Positions 1 to 9,549 of a stretch of DNA of 64,000 nt are shown here, piece by piece. A program made the translations under genes and the position numbers. Under the pieces are notes generated by a model. The model searched no databases, was not told the origin of the DNA, and was given only the letters and a program-made list of their open reading frames with translations. The first letter of the stretch is position 1. Each line of letters starts with the position of its first letter. The DNA lies in the NCBI GenBank assembly GCA_006384855.1, contig VCJN01003252.1, forward strand, positions 1-64,000, written 5' to 3'. This stretch comes from Tetraselmis striata. Its lineage: Eukaryota > Chlorophyta > Chlorodendrophyceae > Chlorodendrales > Chlorodendraceae.

Positions 1-540
1 TTACTGGGCCACGTAGAAAGGGTCGAGGTGGTCGAAGTTGGCTATCGAAAGGTCGGCGGTGTAAAGTCGGCGGCGGTAGGTCAGGCGTGCGAGATCGCGG
101 GAAAAAGGCGAACAATGTCGGCTCTTACCGGGCCGACCGCCACGGTTCGTTCGACATAGCGACCGCATTGCTGACCTACAGGGGTGCTGAAACACCAAGG
201 GTGCCTATGGGAGTTGCAGTGGGGCTTCTGGGGCGTCTCGTGCCTGCACTGCGCTCTATCCGGAGTTCGAGCGGGGCCAGCGTGACACCAGATAGATTGG
301 CGCGATCCGCAATGACATAGTCAACATTAGCACGGCACACTGGCCCCATACTTGTATGCTAACAATGGGGCTTTGTGGAGCCCTTGCTTACATCATGTTT
401 TGGGCCCTAGCCCCCCCCAACTCCTCGGGGGGGCTCAGGGGCCGCAAGAGCCCCGGGCGTGACGGCTGCTTCCTTACTAGTCATAGACTCTTTTAGTAAC
501 AACAAGAGGTAGTGGAATAGCCGCACTCATCCCGGGGGCG
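1..540. other. no gene recognised at window start
   Basis: I see no convincing coding region here. Short open frames exist on both strands but show no motif, splice context or repeat partner. A G/C-rich imperfect hairpin (clusters of C then G) lies around 408-460. The stretch may belong to the mobile element whose tail follows, but nothing in the sequence shows this. Confidence 0.3.
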
Positions 541-654
541 AAAAAAGAAAAACCGCACCCATCCATATATGTAACTGCATCCATGCACCAACACTGTGGT
601 AGCAGTACGACCACACGTACCAGTAGTGATGATACGTGTGGTACGTGTGATCAG

Positions 655-850
655 TACTGCTACGTTGCAGGCCGCTTTTGAGCGGCTTGCTGTGTTGATA
701 TTTCGTGCTGCTTTTAGCGGTACCTGTAGTAGTGGATTGTAGAAGTGAACTATCACGTTCGTTCGCCACATCCGCGAAAGATGCCTTTGTGGTTAGTGTA
801 GTAGTGGATTACTGGCCTTTTTGCAATTCACACCAGTACGACCACGACGA
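655..850 (+). mobile_element. LINE-like 3' tail (copy Z), fragment
   Basis: The stretch shares an ordered set of short blocks with the 3' ends of the LINE-like copies at 32030-32130 (minus) and 44230-44350 (plus): a GCGGC hairpin, GCTTGCTGTGTTGATA, a GCTGCTTTTAGC block, then TACTGGCC and AATTCACACCAGTAC. Only the tail is present. A short internal duplication of GTAGTAGTGGATT splits the tail. The shared end followed by short GTAC/CCAG repeats suggests a 3' end family used for target-primed insertion; that last step is inference. Confidence 0.5.
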
Positions 851-1416
851 CCTATGTACGCCGGCGGCGGTACAGTTGGATTTTAGTGTAGAATCATGCA
901 GATAATCCACAGCAAACTATATTAAAATTCGAGCATTATTTAAGACACCCCGATTTTCCGTTCTGCGCGGCCCCGCACGCGTACATCGCCGCGCCGCGCC
1001 GCGTCCGGTTTCAGTTCGCATCTCACAACACCACCGACCCCACTATCACCAGCTCTGCCAGGCGCGGAACCTAGCAGATGAGGCCCAAACCCGGTAGACA
1101 CGCTCCTCACATATGTTTGACTGCACACTGGGGTTGGCCGGCCGTATGTTCGGGTGTTGACTCGCTCATCGGCCGTCGCGCGCGCGGTACCCGCCTCGGC
1201 GGGCGGGCGTAAATCGTTTTTATCCCACTCACTCACAACGAACCCCGTTGGGGGATGCGAAGGAGATCTCCACACCTCCCCGGAAGGTCTCCCGAGTTTG
1301 TTGTATCGGCAACATATACATGTTAGTGAGGTCGTCATGTTCTTGCTTTTTGAGTTACCGTCCTGTAACGTCCGCGATGTGTGTTCTTGTAGGGCACCCT
1401 GAAGGGTGGGTGAGTC

Positions 1417-2453
1417 ATGGCGTGCCTGATGTGCGCGTTTTGGGGCGCGCGGGCCGATAATGCGCAAGCCACTGGCGAGTGCAATGAGTGCGGTCACAGC
1501 CTCCACGCACAACTGGTGGTCACAGGGAACCTCGGCCGCGGTCCCTTCGTCACCCAGGTCGAGAGGCGGCTTCGGAAGTGCCGAGTTGGGACGAACTGGT
1601 TGACAAGCTTGGCTGGCCTGACCATCGAGCAGCTTCGGACCTGGGACGGCTTCTCGGACTGGCACAAGGTGGACGAGCAACACAGCAACAGGAAGAGCGT
1701 TCGGGACTTTCTCATCACGGACCTCTTGCTCATCACGAAGATAGCTTACCTTCATGGTATCCCCAAGAGCGCTAGACACAAGTATAGGGGGTTCTGGAAC
1801 GTGGTGGCAGACACCCCGAGCATAGCCATCCTGCTCAACCCTCATTTCATTTCTCACAGGTAAGGAGGCTGTGCCCATCACCCTGCTGGTGTGCAATGTA
1901 TTTTTGGCCGACTGTTGCGACTGACGGATGCCGCCTATGTGATGCCCTCCCAGGACTGATTACTTCCCAGACAGGGAAAAGTATGAAAGCCACACAGGAG
2001 GAGAGGACAGCCGGCACTTCAAGGTAGAGAAGGCGATGCTCCGGTTCAATGTGGGATCGCTTAATTATGTAAGGTCAATGCACCCTATGCAGGAGATTCA
2101 GGTGCCAGATGAATGGCTAGACATAGATAACTTTGCGGTGTGGCACGGTATTTGGAGAAGAACTGGATCCGACCCAGTTATTCCCCATTTGCAGCCCCAG
2201 TATTTTTTGCCAGAAAATCAGATGGCACTCTCCGGAAGTGCATTGACTATAGATCGCTAAATAAAATAACACTGGGCACACACTACCCTTTCCTGGCACC
2301 GTCCCGGTATCAAACCATATTAATAACCAGATTAGGGAGTTGTTCAATAAACCCGACGTGCTACAGTATCTGCCTGAAGGAATTCACTTTGTGGTGCAGA
2401 ATGTAGCTGCACGGGGCGTGAAGGATGTGGAGATAGTTGGCAATGAGGATTAA
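1417..2453 (+). CDS. transposon-associated protein with N-terminal cysteine pairs (unrecognised family)
   Basis: I do not recognise the family. A three-exon model reads through cleanly: 1417-1859, 1954-2137 and 2331-2453, with GT-AG introns and matching phases (2, then 0), ending in TAA. The first exon starts at ATG 1417 and has two cysteine pairs in its first 30 residues (CLMC, then CNECGH), which could bind zinc. The rest is open and unbiased, for example [11 protein letters not shown] before the first donor and [11 protein letters not shown] in the last exon. The second intron contains a small reverse-transcriptase fragment. The gene faces the minus-strand gene at 2544-4095 and both may form one DNA transposon. 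The donor at 2138 is less sure than the others (2148 is an alternative). The product would be about 249 residues. Confidence 0.45.
2140..2290 (+). mobile_element. Ty3-type reverse-transcriptase fragment (fossil)
   Basis: A short stretch encodes the segment of a Ty3/gypsy-type reverse transcriptase that runs from the WIRPS block to the DYRSLNK block, as in the complete element at 37.3-44 kb but clearly diverged from it. Only about 50 codons remain, so it is a broken remnant. It lies inside the predicted second intron of the plus-strand gene around it. Confidence 0.7.
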
Positions 2454-2543
2454 CTATATGTAATTACAATTGCTCCTGCAGAGTGAGCAGAAACTCATTC
2501 TGCAGCTCTGCGACTGTCTCTAGCAACCTGTCCCGCTTAACTT

Positions 2544-4095
2544 TCACTGGCCGTCCGGCGTAGGTGGTGCGGACCTCCGTAGCTGTGACTTGACTCCCCT
2601 GTCAAACCCGGGCAGGTAGGGGGGGGGGGGTACCTTGCAGCCAGGGCATCGATATGGTTCAGTGATGCCCCACTTCGCCCCATAAGCATGCGCACACATG
2701 TTTATGCGCAGATTAGATCTGCGCCTGGGTTTTGTCTCGGTTGTGAACTGGCACCGTAGAAATGATAGCTGGTGCTTCATGATCTCACACCAGACACACG
2801 GGTAGTTGCTCGCAGACCCGGCCAGCCCAAAGAACTCGGTTAGAAAGGCCAGGTCGCCGCCCAGGTAGAAGCAGATGGATATCAGACCAAACTTAGTCTG
2901 CAGGCCGTCCCTTTGCAGCCGCTCAAGGGTCTGTTTCACTGTCTCCTTCACCTTGGGCTCATTGGGATCCCCAGGGGCGTATGCAGGCACTGCATTCAGC
3001 ATCTTGTCGATCAGGTGATAGCTGTCCTTGCCAGCGTACAACATCGTCAACATGTTGTTGTCAGGGCTGTTGATGGCGTTGCCTGCCCTTGGCCTGACCC
3101 CACGCTGCCGGTACTTCATGCACAACGGCTTCAGCACCATGGCAGAGTAGTTGCGCAGGATCTTGTTTGAGGGGCGCTTCCTCCAGTTGGTCTTTCGGCA
3201 GGGGGGCACTCCTCCAGGATGTCCTCCACTCTTTCCCTCAGCACTATCTCTGGGCTGGCCACAGCTCCCTGACCCTCACAGATTGAGGCCATGCCATAGC
3301 TGCCTGCTGCCTCAGTCAACTTGTTTTTCATGGCGCCTCTGGCAGCTAGCTTTGGTGCATACACATTGAAACCAAGATGCAGCGGCAACCATCGCTCGAG
3401 CACAGGACAATACCATTTACATAAGGTGTTTATGATAGCCTGATAGCCCTCCATGTCCAACTTGCCATGGACAAATAGGGCACAACATGTATCTGTGGTC
3501 CAGTGCTGCTTCAACCGAGTGATGACTGTGAGGGCAGCCTTCCGCCTGATGTCGTGCTCCTCCACGATGTACTCCAGGACCTCCAGGTGCGCAGCCACAT
3601 AGGCCACCACAGCCAGAAGAGCCACTTTCCCACCGCTGCCGCCCTCGAAGCGCTCGTCCATGAACTCCTCCATATCACTTTTGTAAAGTGGTGCGAGTCT
3701 GGTGCGGGCTGACATGTCCTCGTCGTCTCGTGGCCCACTGCGCTTGCGGTTTCGAATTTGAATTTCTGCCTCGTCGCCATCTGATTCGCTGCTGCCCACT
3801 GCTGTCGTCGTCAGCGCCTCTAGCTGGCGCTCCAGCGCGTGCTGTGTGTCCAAAGCCTGCCGCCGCTGCTTCCTCATAGCATCTTTCAGGGAGGTGGTCT
3901 CTCGACCAGCCGCGCCACCTCCAGCCTGGTGCTGTCCAAGTCTTTTGTCTTCTTAGTGAGTACACCTTTGGCGGCATCGAGCTGATCAGCGATGGTCTCG
4001 TAGGTAGACTTGTTGGCAGTCCGAACAGCAGGCAGCCTCCGAGTGCTGGCCGTCTGAGGACAAGGCCGCCTCGAAGTGTTCTTGGTGAACGGCAT
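2544..4095 (-). CDS. putative DNA-transposon transposase with CxxC zinc motifs
   Basis: A long minus-strand coding stretch runs from ATG 4095 to the stop near 2544 in three frames. The N-terminal part (4095-3780) is helical and charged, likely coiled coil. The middle part (3700-3200) is open and unbiased. The C-terminal part contains GGDLAFLTEFFGLAG followed by a CVWC pair and later a CPGC pair, an arrangement seen in large eukaryotic transposases where a cysteine-rich insert follows an RNase H-like core; the exact superfamily is not clear (CACTA-like or KDZ-like are options). The two frame changes lie at a GA repeat near 3898 and at a run of six C near 3204, so both could be simple slippage or assembly errors. 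A poly-G run at 2619-2630 falls in a proline stretch near the end. The gene converges on the plus-strand gene at 1417-2453. Confidence 0.5.
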
Positions 4096-4099
4096 GGCT

Positions 4100-4760
4100 T
4101 GGCTGCGTGAAAGTGTCGGCTGGGGCTAGTGCTGTGAGCTGAGTGAGTGTGACTGTAGTTGTGCCGACCCGGAAAAAAAAAAGCGGCGGGAGGCCTTCGC
4201 GCTATCTCGCCATCCGACGAACCGGCACCACGGCACACGGCCCAGGGCCTCGGCACAACCTGCAGGACCCGTAAGGGCAGCCTGCTAACCTAGTTCGAGA
4301 CGTTTTGGGGCCCAGGGCTGCCCGGGGGAGGGCTGGGCAGCAGGCCTTCCTGGGCGCGCAAAAGCGCGCTTAAACATGCTAAAAGTTTTAATTTAGTTTG
4401 CTGTGTCCTTACGACCTGGTACCGTAAATAATACATTCAGGTGCTGTGTACGAGCGTTGTCACCACCCGCTACATGCCGCTGTGCCTGTTTGTACACAAT
4501 AATGCTTACAGCTGATGACTCATGATGACTAACTATAATACCCTGGGTGTATTAGTCATCATCCAGGTACCCGGCAGAGGTACCCCGTACCCTCTCTACC
4601 CGTCGCCTTCCTCGTACAGGTACCCGTAGGCGTCGTACAGGTAGTAGTTTGTTTTCCCGCCTACTCCGGAACAGGTAGTGTGGCAACAGTGAAACCCTTG
4701 ATGCAGCATCTCTACGACGGCCGTTTGGGCAGCGATTAATTTTCCAAAAGCCCTGCCTGG
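4100..4760. other. no gene; GC-rich repeat-like flank
   Basis: I see no coding region. The part from 4260 to 4370 is rich in short inverted G/C blocks (for example GGGCCCAGGGC and CCCGGGGGAGGG) and may be the end of the DNA transposon unit. The part from 4540 to 4700 has repeated GTACC/GGTAC words. Confidence 0.3.
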
Positions 4761-4762
4761 GC

Positions 4763-4935
4763 ATGCGACGCTCCATAATAGTCAAGAAGCAAATTGCCGA
4801 AGCAATCTGCAAGACTAATTGAAGGCCAGTGATGGAATTTCCAACACTGTTGGATCACCGTCTAAAACACTGCCATCAAAATACCCGACACTGACCACGG
4901 AAGGTCCGCCCGACCCGTTTGGGCGTCGGCCCATT
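4763..4935 (-). mobile_element. LINE tail fragment (copy 1)
   Basis: This stretch repeats the sequence at 6108-6276 with few differences: the block GCAAATTGCCGAAGCA, then GACTAATTGAAGGCCAGTGA, then CTAAAACACTGCCATCAAAA and GGTCCGCCCGACCCGTTTGG. In the second copy the same block lies inside the C-terminal coding region of a LINE on the minus strand. Here the match stops at 4935, where a foldback sequence begins. Confidence 0.6.
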
Positions 4936-4950
4936 CATGATTCGATTTTT

Positions 4951-5101
4951 TTTCGTGATTCGAATCACAGGTAATATCTGTGTTCGGGCAGGACTGTGCA
5001 TCTCGGCCTCCGGCCTCGCAGCCGGACCTAGCTAAGATGCTCATTCCTGCCCCGAACACAGATATATATAACCTGAGTGACTCGAATCGAGTTTTTCACC
5101 T
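4951..5101. repeat. foldback element of about 150 bp
   Basis: Two arms of about 60 bp are inverted copies of each other: ATCTGTGTTCGGGCAGGA at 4976-4993 faces TCCTGCCCCGAACACAGAT at 5045-5063, and the match extends outward to GATTCGAATCA against TGACTCGAATC. The loop is a short G/C-rich stretch. It begins 15 bp after the end of the LINE tail copy, so it probably inserted into or next to it. The structure is that of a foldback or MITE-like element; no transposase is present. Confidence 0.55.
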
Positions 5102-5804
5102 ACGAAATCCCGGATATTTCTGGACCCTGAAATCCCTTAATGGTACGAGACTATTCTCCCTCGTCCTGAAAACGCCATAAAGTACGCGTACTCGTAACCG
5201 CGCGTCGCAGGAATCTCATGATATCCGGGTGGGCAGACTGCCGCGGGCGCCAACGACAGAAGACAATAACGGCGCAGCGGAGGGACGAAGATCCATTGCC
5301 CTCCATCAGTCTCCACACTTTCTCCCATCCAGCGACACCCTTTCCCAACCGCCCACCGGAACCCTGTCGTCTGTCCTCGGTCACAAGAGAAGCGACAGCG
5401 CGTCAGTAGCCGAGGCGACCAAGGAGTGCTTGCCGCCGCGTTGCTGGCGATTCGCGAGTCTGGGTCCAGGACTACCGGGCTCTACTACATCCCGCTCGAT
5501 GCCGATGCACCGTAGTGACAAGTGGCGCCCCTACCGGTCACGCGCGGTGCTGTGTTTGTGCGAGATATGTTTGCATATGGCGCGGCCGATGTCTGCTTTA
5601 TTGCTTGACTAACATGCTGTTGGTAGCGACTGGTCGCTAGCACAATGAGTCGTTAGCTGAGAATGACCGCCTCGGATCCGACGTGTAATGAACTTTGTTG
5701 TACTTTGTTGATATTGCTTCCATTGTCTGCGACGGGTGTATCAACAATAGCAATGCCGCGGAACGTACAGCGGTAATGTACACGGGATTTCGTAGGTAAA
5801 AAAT

Positions 5805-6060
5805 TCGAGTATTAATGCAAGTTGGGGCAAGCCCCATCCCGCGGATGATGCGCAAAACATTTCGGGAGTAGTGCGATACATGTGCAACAAAAAAGCCAAT
5901 GCAAGGGAGGGCCCGACACCACAAGTGGAAAAATTTCCCATTCCCAGTAAAATGTTGGGCGCCGTGGAGGGAAGGACGAGGGCCCCCGCCCAAAATAAGG
6001 GCAGGTTAGTCCTCTGGTGTTGACGCAATAACCCGTACTATTAAAATCCCTAAACTCAGC
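5805..6060 (-). mobile_element. LINE tail fragment (copy 2)
   Basis: The blocks TTAATGCAAGTTGGGGCAAG, CCCATCCCGCGGATGA and GGGCGCCGTGGAGGGAAGGA recur in the same order at 6284-6430, so this is a second copy of the C-terminal segment of the LINE on the minus strand. To its left, 5780-5800 carries a block that also occurs inverted at 5096-5116 beside the foldback. Confidence 0.6.
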
Positions 6061-6107
6061 AGCAATTATGTTCGGTACCGATTCAGTTTCGGAAAGCCAT
6101 GGGCATG

Positions 6108-7770
6108 CGACGCTCCATTATAGTAGAAAAGCAAATTGCCGAAGCATTCTGCAAGACTAATTGAAGGCCAGTGACAAGATTCCCAACACTGTTGGATCAC
6201 CGGCTAAAACACTGCCATCAAAATACCCGACACTGGCCACGGAAGGTCCGCCCGACCCGTTTGGGCGTCGGCCCATTCGAGCGTTAATGCAAGTTGGGGC
6301 AAGCCCCATCCCGCGGATGAGCAAAACATTTCGGGAGTGCAACAAAAAGGCAATGTGAGGGAGGGCCCGGCGCCACAACTGGAAATTTTTTCCATTCCTA
6401 GTACAATCCAGGGCGCCGTGGAGGGAAGGAGAGGCCCCGCCCGCCAAAGTAAAGGCAAGGAAGTGCTCTACTGTTATGCAATAACTACCCGTACTACTAA
6501 AATCCCCGAACTCCGGAACTAACAATAACCCCATATTATGACGGTGAAACCTCCACCGCATGCACTCCACAAACATATGCGGGACAGTCTCAAAATCACT
6601 TCCGGGACATGCCTCGCCGTGTTCAAGGAGCCGGTCAGGCATGGCATGAATCCGGGCCAATCGGCGGGCAGTGGGAAATACTCCGGTGCGCAATTCTATG
6701 ATATTGTGCAGCCCGGCCACAACCCCCGCAGGGACACTCGCACCGTAGTAATGTGGCAACATGTTTGACTACGCATAAGACGCTTGGACATATATACCGT
6801 AGGTGGGCTAACACTGCCGACGATTCGTAACGCGCCCACACCGATGTCTTTACTATTTTAGTGACATCGCGCGCGGCTAGTGACCTCCGCTCAAGTGGAA
6901 GGTGCGCCCCCTCAGCTAGCCATGCTACGTTGGGCCTCAGTTAGTCGATCTAACCACCGCATAGTCCCCGATGTTTACATGTTAGGGCGCGCCCGACTTG
7001 GCTGATCCACTAAATGGGTTGTACATGTATTCAAGGCGGATGCTTTCATGACCACCCGAGCCCGTGCCATAGCATATAGCGGCCGTCGCCTTCATGGGCG
7101 CAATATATAATTCCCGCATTATCGGTGCAATGGCCACCCCAATTGGGAAGTTTGTACCCACCCCAATAGGCACCGCAAGCAGTGATTGAGTACGGTTTGT
7201 AATTGATTTGCGCCGCTAGTTTTATCGATTACCCATTTACTTCACACCCGTAAGTTAGAACCGGTGGTGTACTTGTTTTAAAGACATATACCCACATTAA
7301 TATAAATTATGCTCCGTCCACCGACTAACACCGAATAGAGCGCCTCAATGGTGCGTTTACCCTTCGTAAACCGGTCGTATACTATGTGCCGCATACCTAA
7401 ATCCGAGTTGATGAACGAACCCAAATACCTATGTTCATTTACGACCGGTAACCCCCCCCCCCCTTCCCCCCGCGCCAAGCTGCCATTGGGCAGCTTGGCG
7501 CGTAACGCGATCTCGTCGGAATATCGACCTAATGCCATCACCCCACACTTCAGTACCCCAAACCCCATAAAATGGTCCTACGCCCAATGCGAGGAGTGGG
7601 CGAACATGGCATGCATGTTATCGAACGAGCCTGTGAGACCTGCAACATCGTCCGCGTGTTACTGACCTGGAAGATGGCAAGCGAGCTGCTCGCGGATGTC
7701 CTAAGTAGCTCCCTGGCCGGGAGCGCAGGGCTCGCGCGGGCGATGGGGCAGCCCGTACTGAAATCGGATG
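6108..7770 (-). mobile_element. decayed LINE (non-LTR) with reverse transcriptase and C-terminal zinc region
   Basis: Read on the minus strand from 7770 downwards, the order of LINE landmarks is kept. A block like the GCP.SP motif lies near 7740 (GLPHRP). The catalytic box HADDVAGL lies near 7650. The KCGVM block and the thumb motif LPVVNEHRYLGSFINSDLG lie at 7560-7400. The C-terminal cysteine region (ACPGS, then VPHMFVEC) lies near 6600. Stops and frame changes interrupt it: at least two stops sit around the ADD box, and the segment 7200-6800 no longer reads well. Base composition is less GC-rich than the host exons. The N-terminal part and any endonuclease are not visible. It is clearly dead; the family could be RandI/Dualen-like or RTE-like, which I cannot decide. 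Confidence 0.65.
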
Positions 7771-9430
7771 GTACCGGTAACTTAACCGGTTGAAACTATC
7801 AACATACCGCGTACGGGTCGCACTATGACAACTATATTGTTGGTAAGCCCCATAATAAACATGTTTATATCATTTCAATAAACATGCAATCGAGTTTGGT
7901 TTTGCCAGTTACACTCGGTTCGTTAACGACTGCGAGCATGGGCACTCGGCAGGCGTGCATACCATATGAAGGCGAATGATGTCTCGACTTGTAGAAGGGT
8001 CTCGCGCCGAGAGGTTGAGAGCCACAATCGAGGGGCAAGCGTAGAACATACACGGACGGGAGATGTTGACGGCGCGAATAACGCCGGCGCGAAATATAGG
8101 CCGGACGGGTCGCGAAATTAAGGCGCCTTCTCCCGACGGCGCCAAGCAGCAATTTCCCCGCGCTCTAGCGCCGTGCGACACGAACCGAAACTGTAGTCCA
8201 GTAGGAACGGGCAGGTTGGCGACGAGTGCCCAAGAGAGCGGCACAGGTAGGGCGAGTACGAGCTGCGCGTGCGGGCGCGCCAGCGCGCCGCGTACAACCG
8301 GGTGAAGTACGCGGTACGATGTAGGCGAAGCGACGGTAACTCTGCAGCTTGCATCTGTAACGGCGGTGTACATTACGAGGGGTGGACTCGGCACCCCGCG
8401 CGACGATGGCGATGTACGGCAGCTGCCATCATCAACGGCGTTCGTCCTACCGCCTCGCACGAGGGGCGGCACCTCTAACGCATACCGCATCGGGACGCGG
8501 GCACATGGGACCCAGTGTGGCCGTGCCGTACCGGGCCTTCTGTGTGTCGGGGTCGGTGGCCGGCGACGTCGCAGAAGACTCGCCGACTCGGTAAATTGTC
8601 GGCGCGGGTCTCGCATCGCGGAGTCTGGTAAGGCGGCCGCCGCGGCTGCGCCAGCGTCGGCTGCCGACCTCTTCACAAGTCGCAGACGTACGATGACGCC
8701 ACTACTTGCCTAGGTCGCGGGAAGTGGCGGAGCTGCCCCCCGGCGGGCAGCTCGTGTTGTCAAAGGTGGGGATGTCGTGACGTCGGGAATGGGTTATTAT
8801 TGGCGACGGTGTAGAGGCTCTGATAGCCTACGCGGGCCGGTAACGATGCCCGTGTTGCCGGGACGAGTGTAATGACGAGGCGGCCGCCGCTGTTGCACCA
8901 GCGACGGCTGCCGAGGTTCCAAACCCGGAATCGGACATGAGTAGATACGGTAACCGCGAGACGTCGAGCACGCCAGATGGTAGAGCCGCCCCGCGGCGGG
9001 CAGCTGTAGGTTGTCGTGATCCTTGTGACGACGACGATGCAGTTGGAAGCGTCGGAGACGCGCCGGACCGAGCCGCGCAGACGCTTCCCACAGCAAACGT
9101 TGCTGCGGCTTGGTTAGAGCGAGGGCAACGAGCCCTCTCAAAACACCGGCGCATGAGCAGCGCGGCCATCCCCGAAACGGACCAATTACGCGGGTTGTTT
9201 CGAAAACCCACAACGAGTAACGACTGTCGATGCCACGACGCCTTGCTGCGAGGAAATGCGGACCGGGTTGAAGTGTCTTGCGTGACGGCGAACGGCCGCC
9301 CCGACGACACGGACGTCCTCCTCCGCCCGCGCCGATTTGTTGCGGTAGTAGGCGTAGTGTCGTCGTTGACAACCGCCACGAGCACCGGCCAACGCATAGT
9401 ATTGAGCGCGTCCACCTCAACTAACCTCTA
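7771..9430. other. GC-rich stretch without recognisable gene
   Basis: Several frames stay open for 200 or more codons on both strands, but this follows from high GC content. The translations are arginine/proline/alanine-rich with no motif, and no splice-consistent chain emerges. Short duplicated blocks occur at 8620-9030 (listed apart). Confidence 0.35.
8620..9030. repeat. degenerate direct duplication, spacing about 250 bp
   Basis: AGGCGGCCGCCGCGGCTGCG near 8632 recurs as AGGCGGCCGCCGCTGTTGCA near 8879. The following blocks, GCCGCCC/GCTGCCC then GGCGGGCAGCT, recur at the same spacing (8740 and 8995). The copies are diverged, so the duplication is old or under no constraint. Confidence 0.45.
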
Positions 9431-9523
9431 GAGTTGATTGCTGCGAGCGGGTGCTCCATTGCGGGAGCCCACGAAAGCGAGCCCATACTGCGACTCGGCT
9501 TCGGGTGTTGAGGTTTAATCCAT

Positions 9524-9546
9524 CCCCCCCCCCCCCCCCCCCCCCC
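9524..9546. repeat. poly-C tract (23 C)
   Basis: An uninterrupted run of C on the plus strand. No gene could be assigned around it, so its relation to a transcript is unknown here, unlike the similar runs inside introns elsewhere in the window. Confidence 0.95.
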
Positions 9547-9549
9547 AGC

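Noticed and set aside
940-1896. Minus-strand open frame of 318 codons
   Set aside because: It overlaps the spliced plus-strand gene, its composition is low-complexity, and no motif or splice context supports it.
7909-8676. Minus-strand open frame of 255 codons
   Set aside because: Frames on both strands are open here because of high GC; the translation is Arg/Pro/Ala-rich without any motif.
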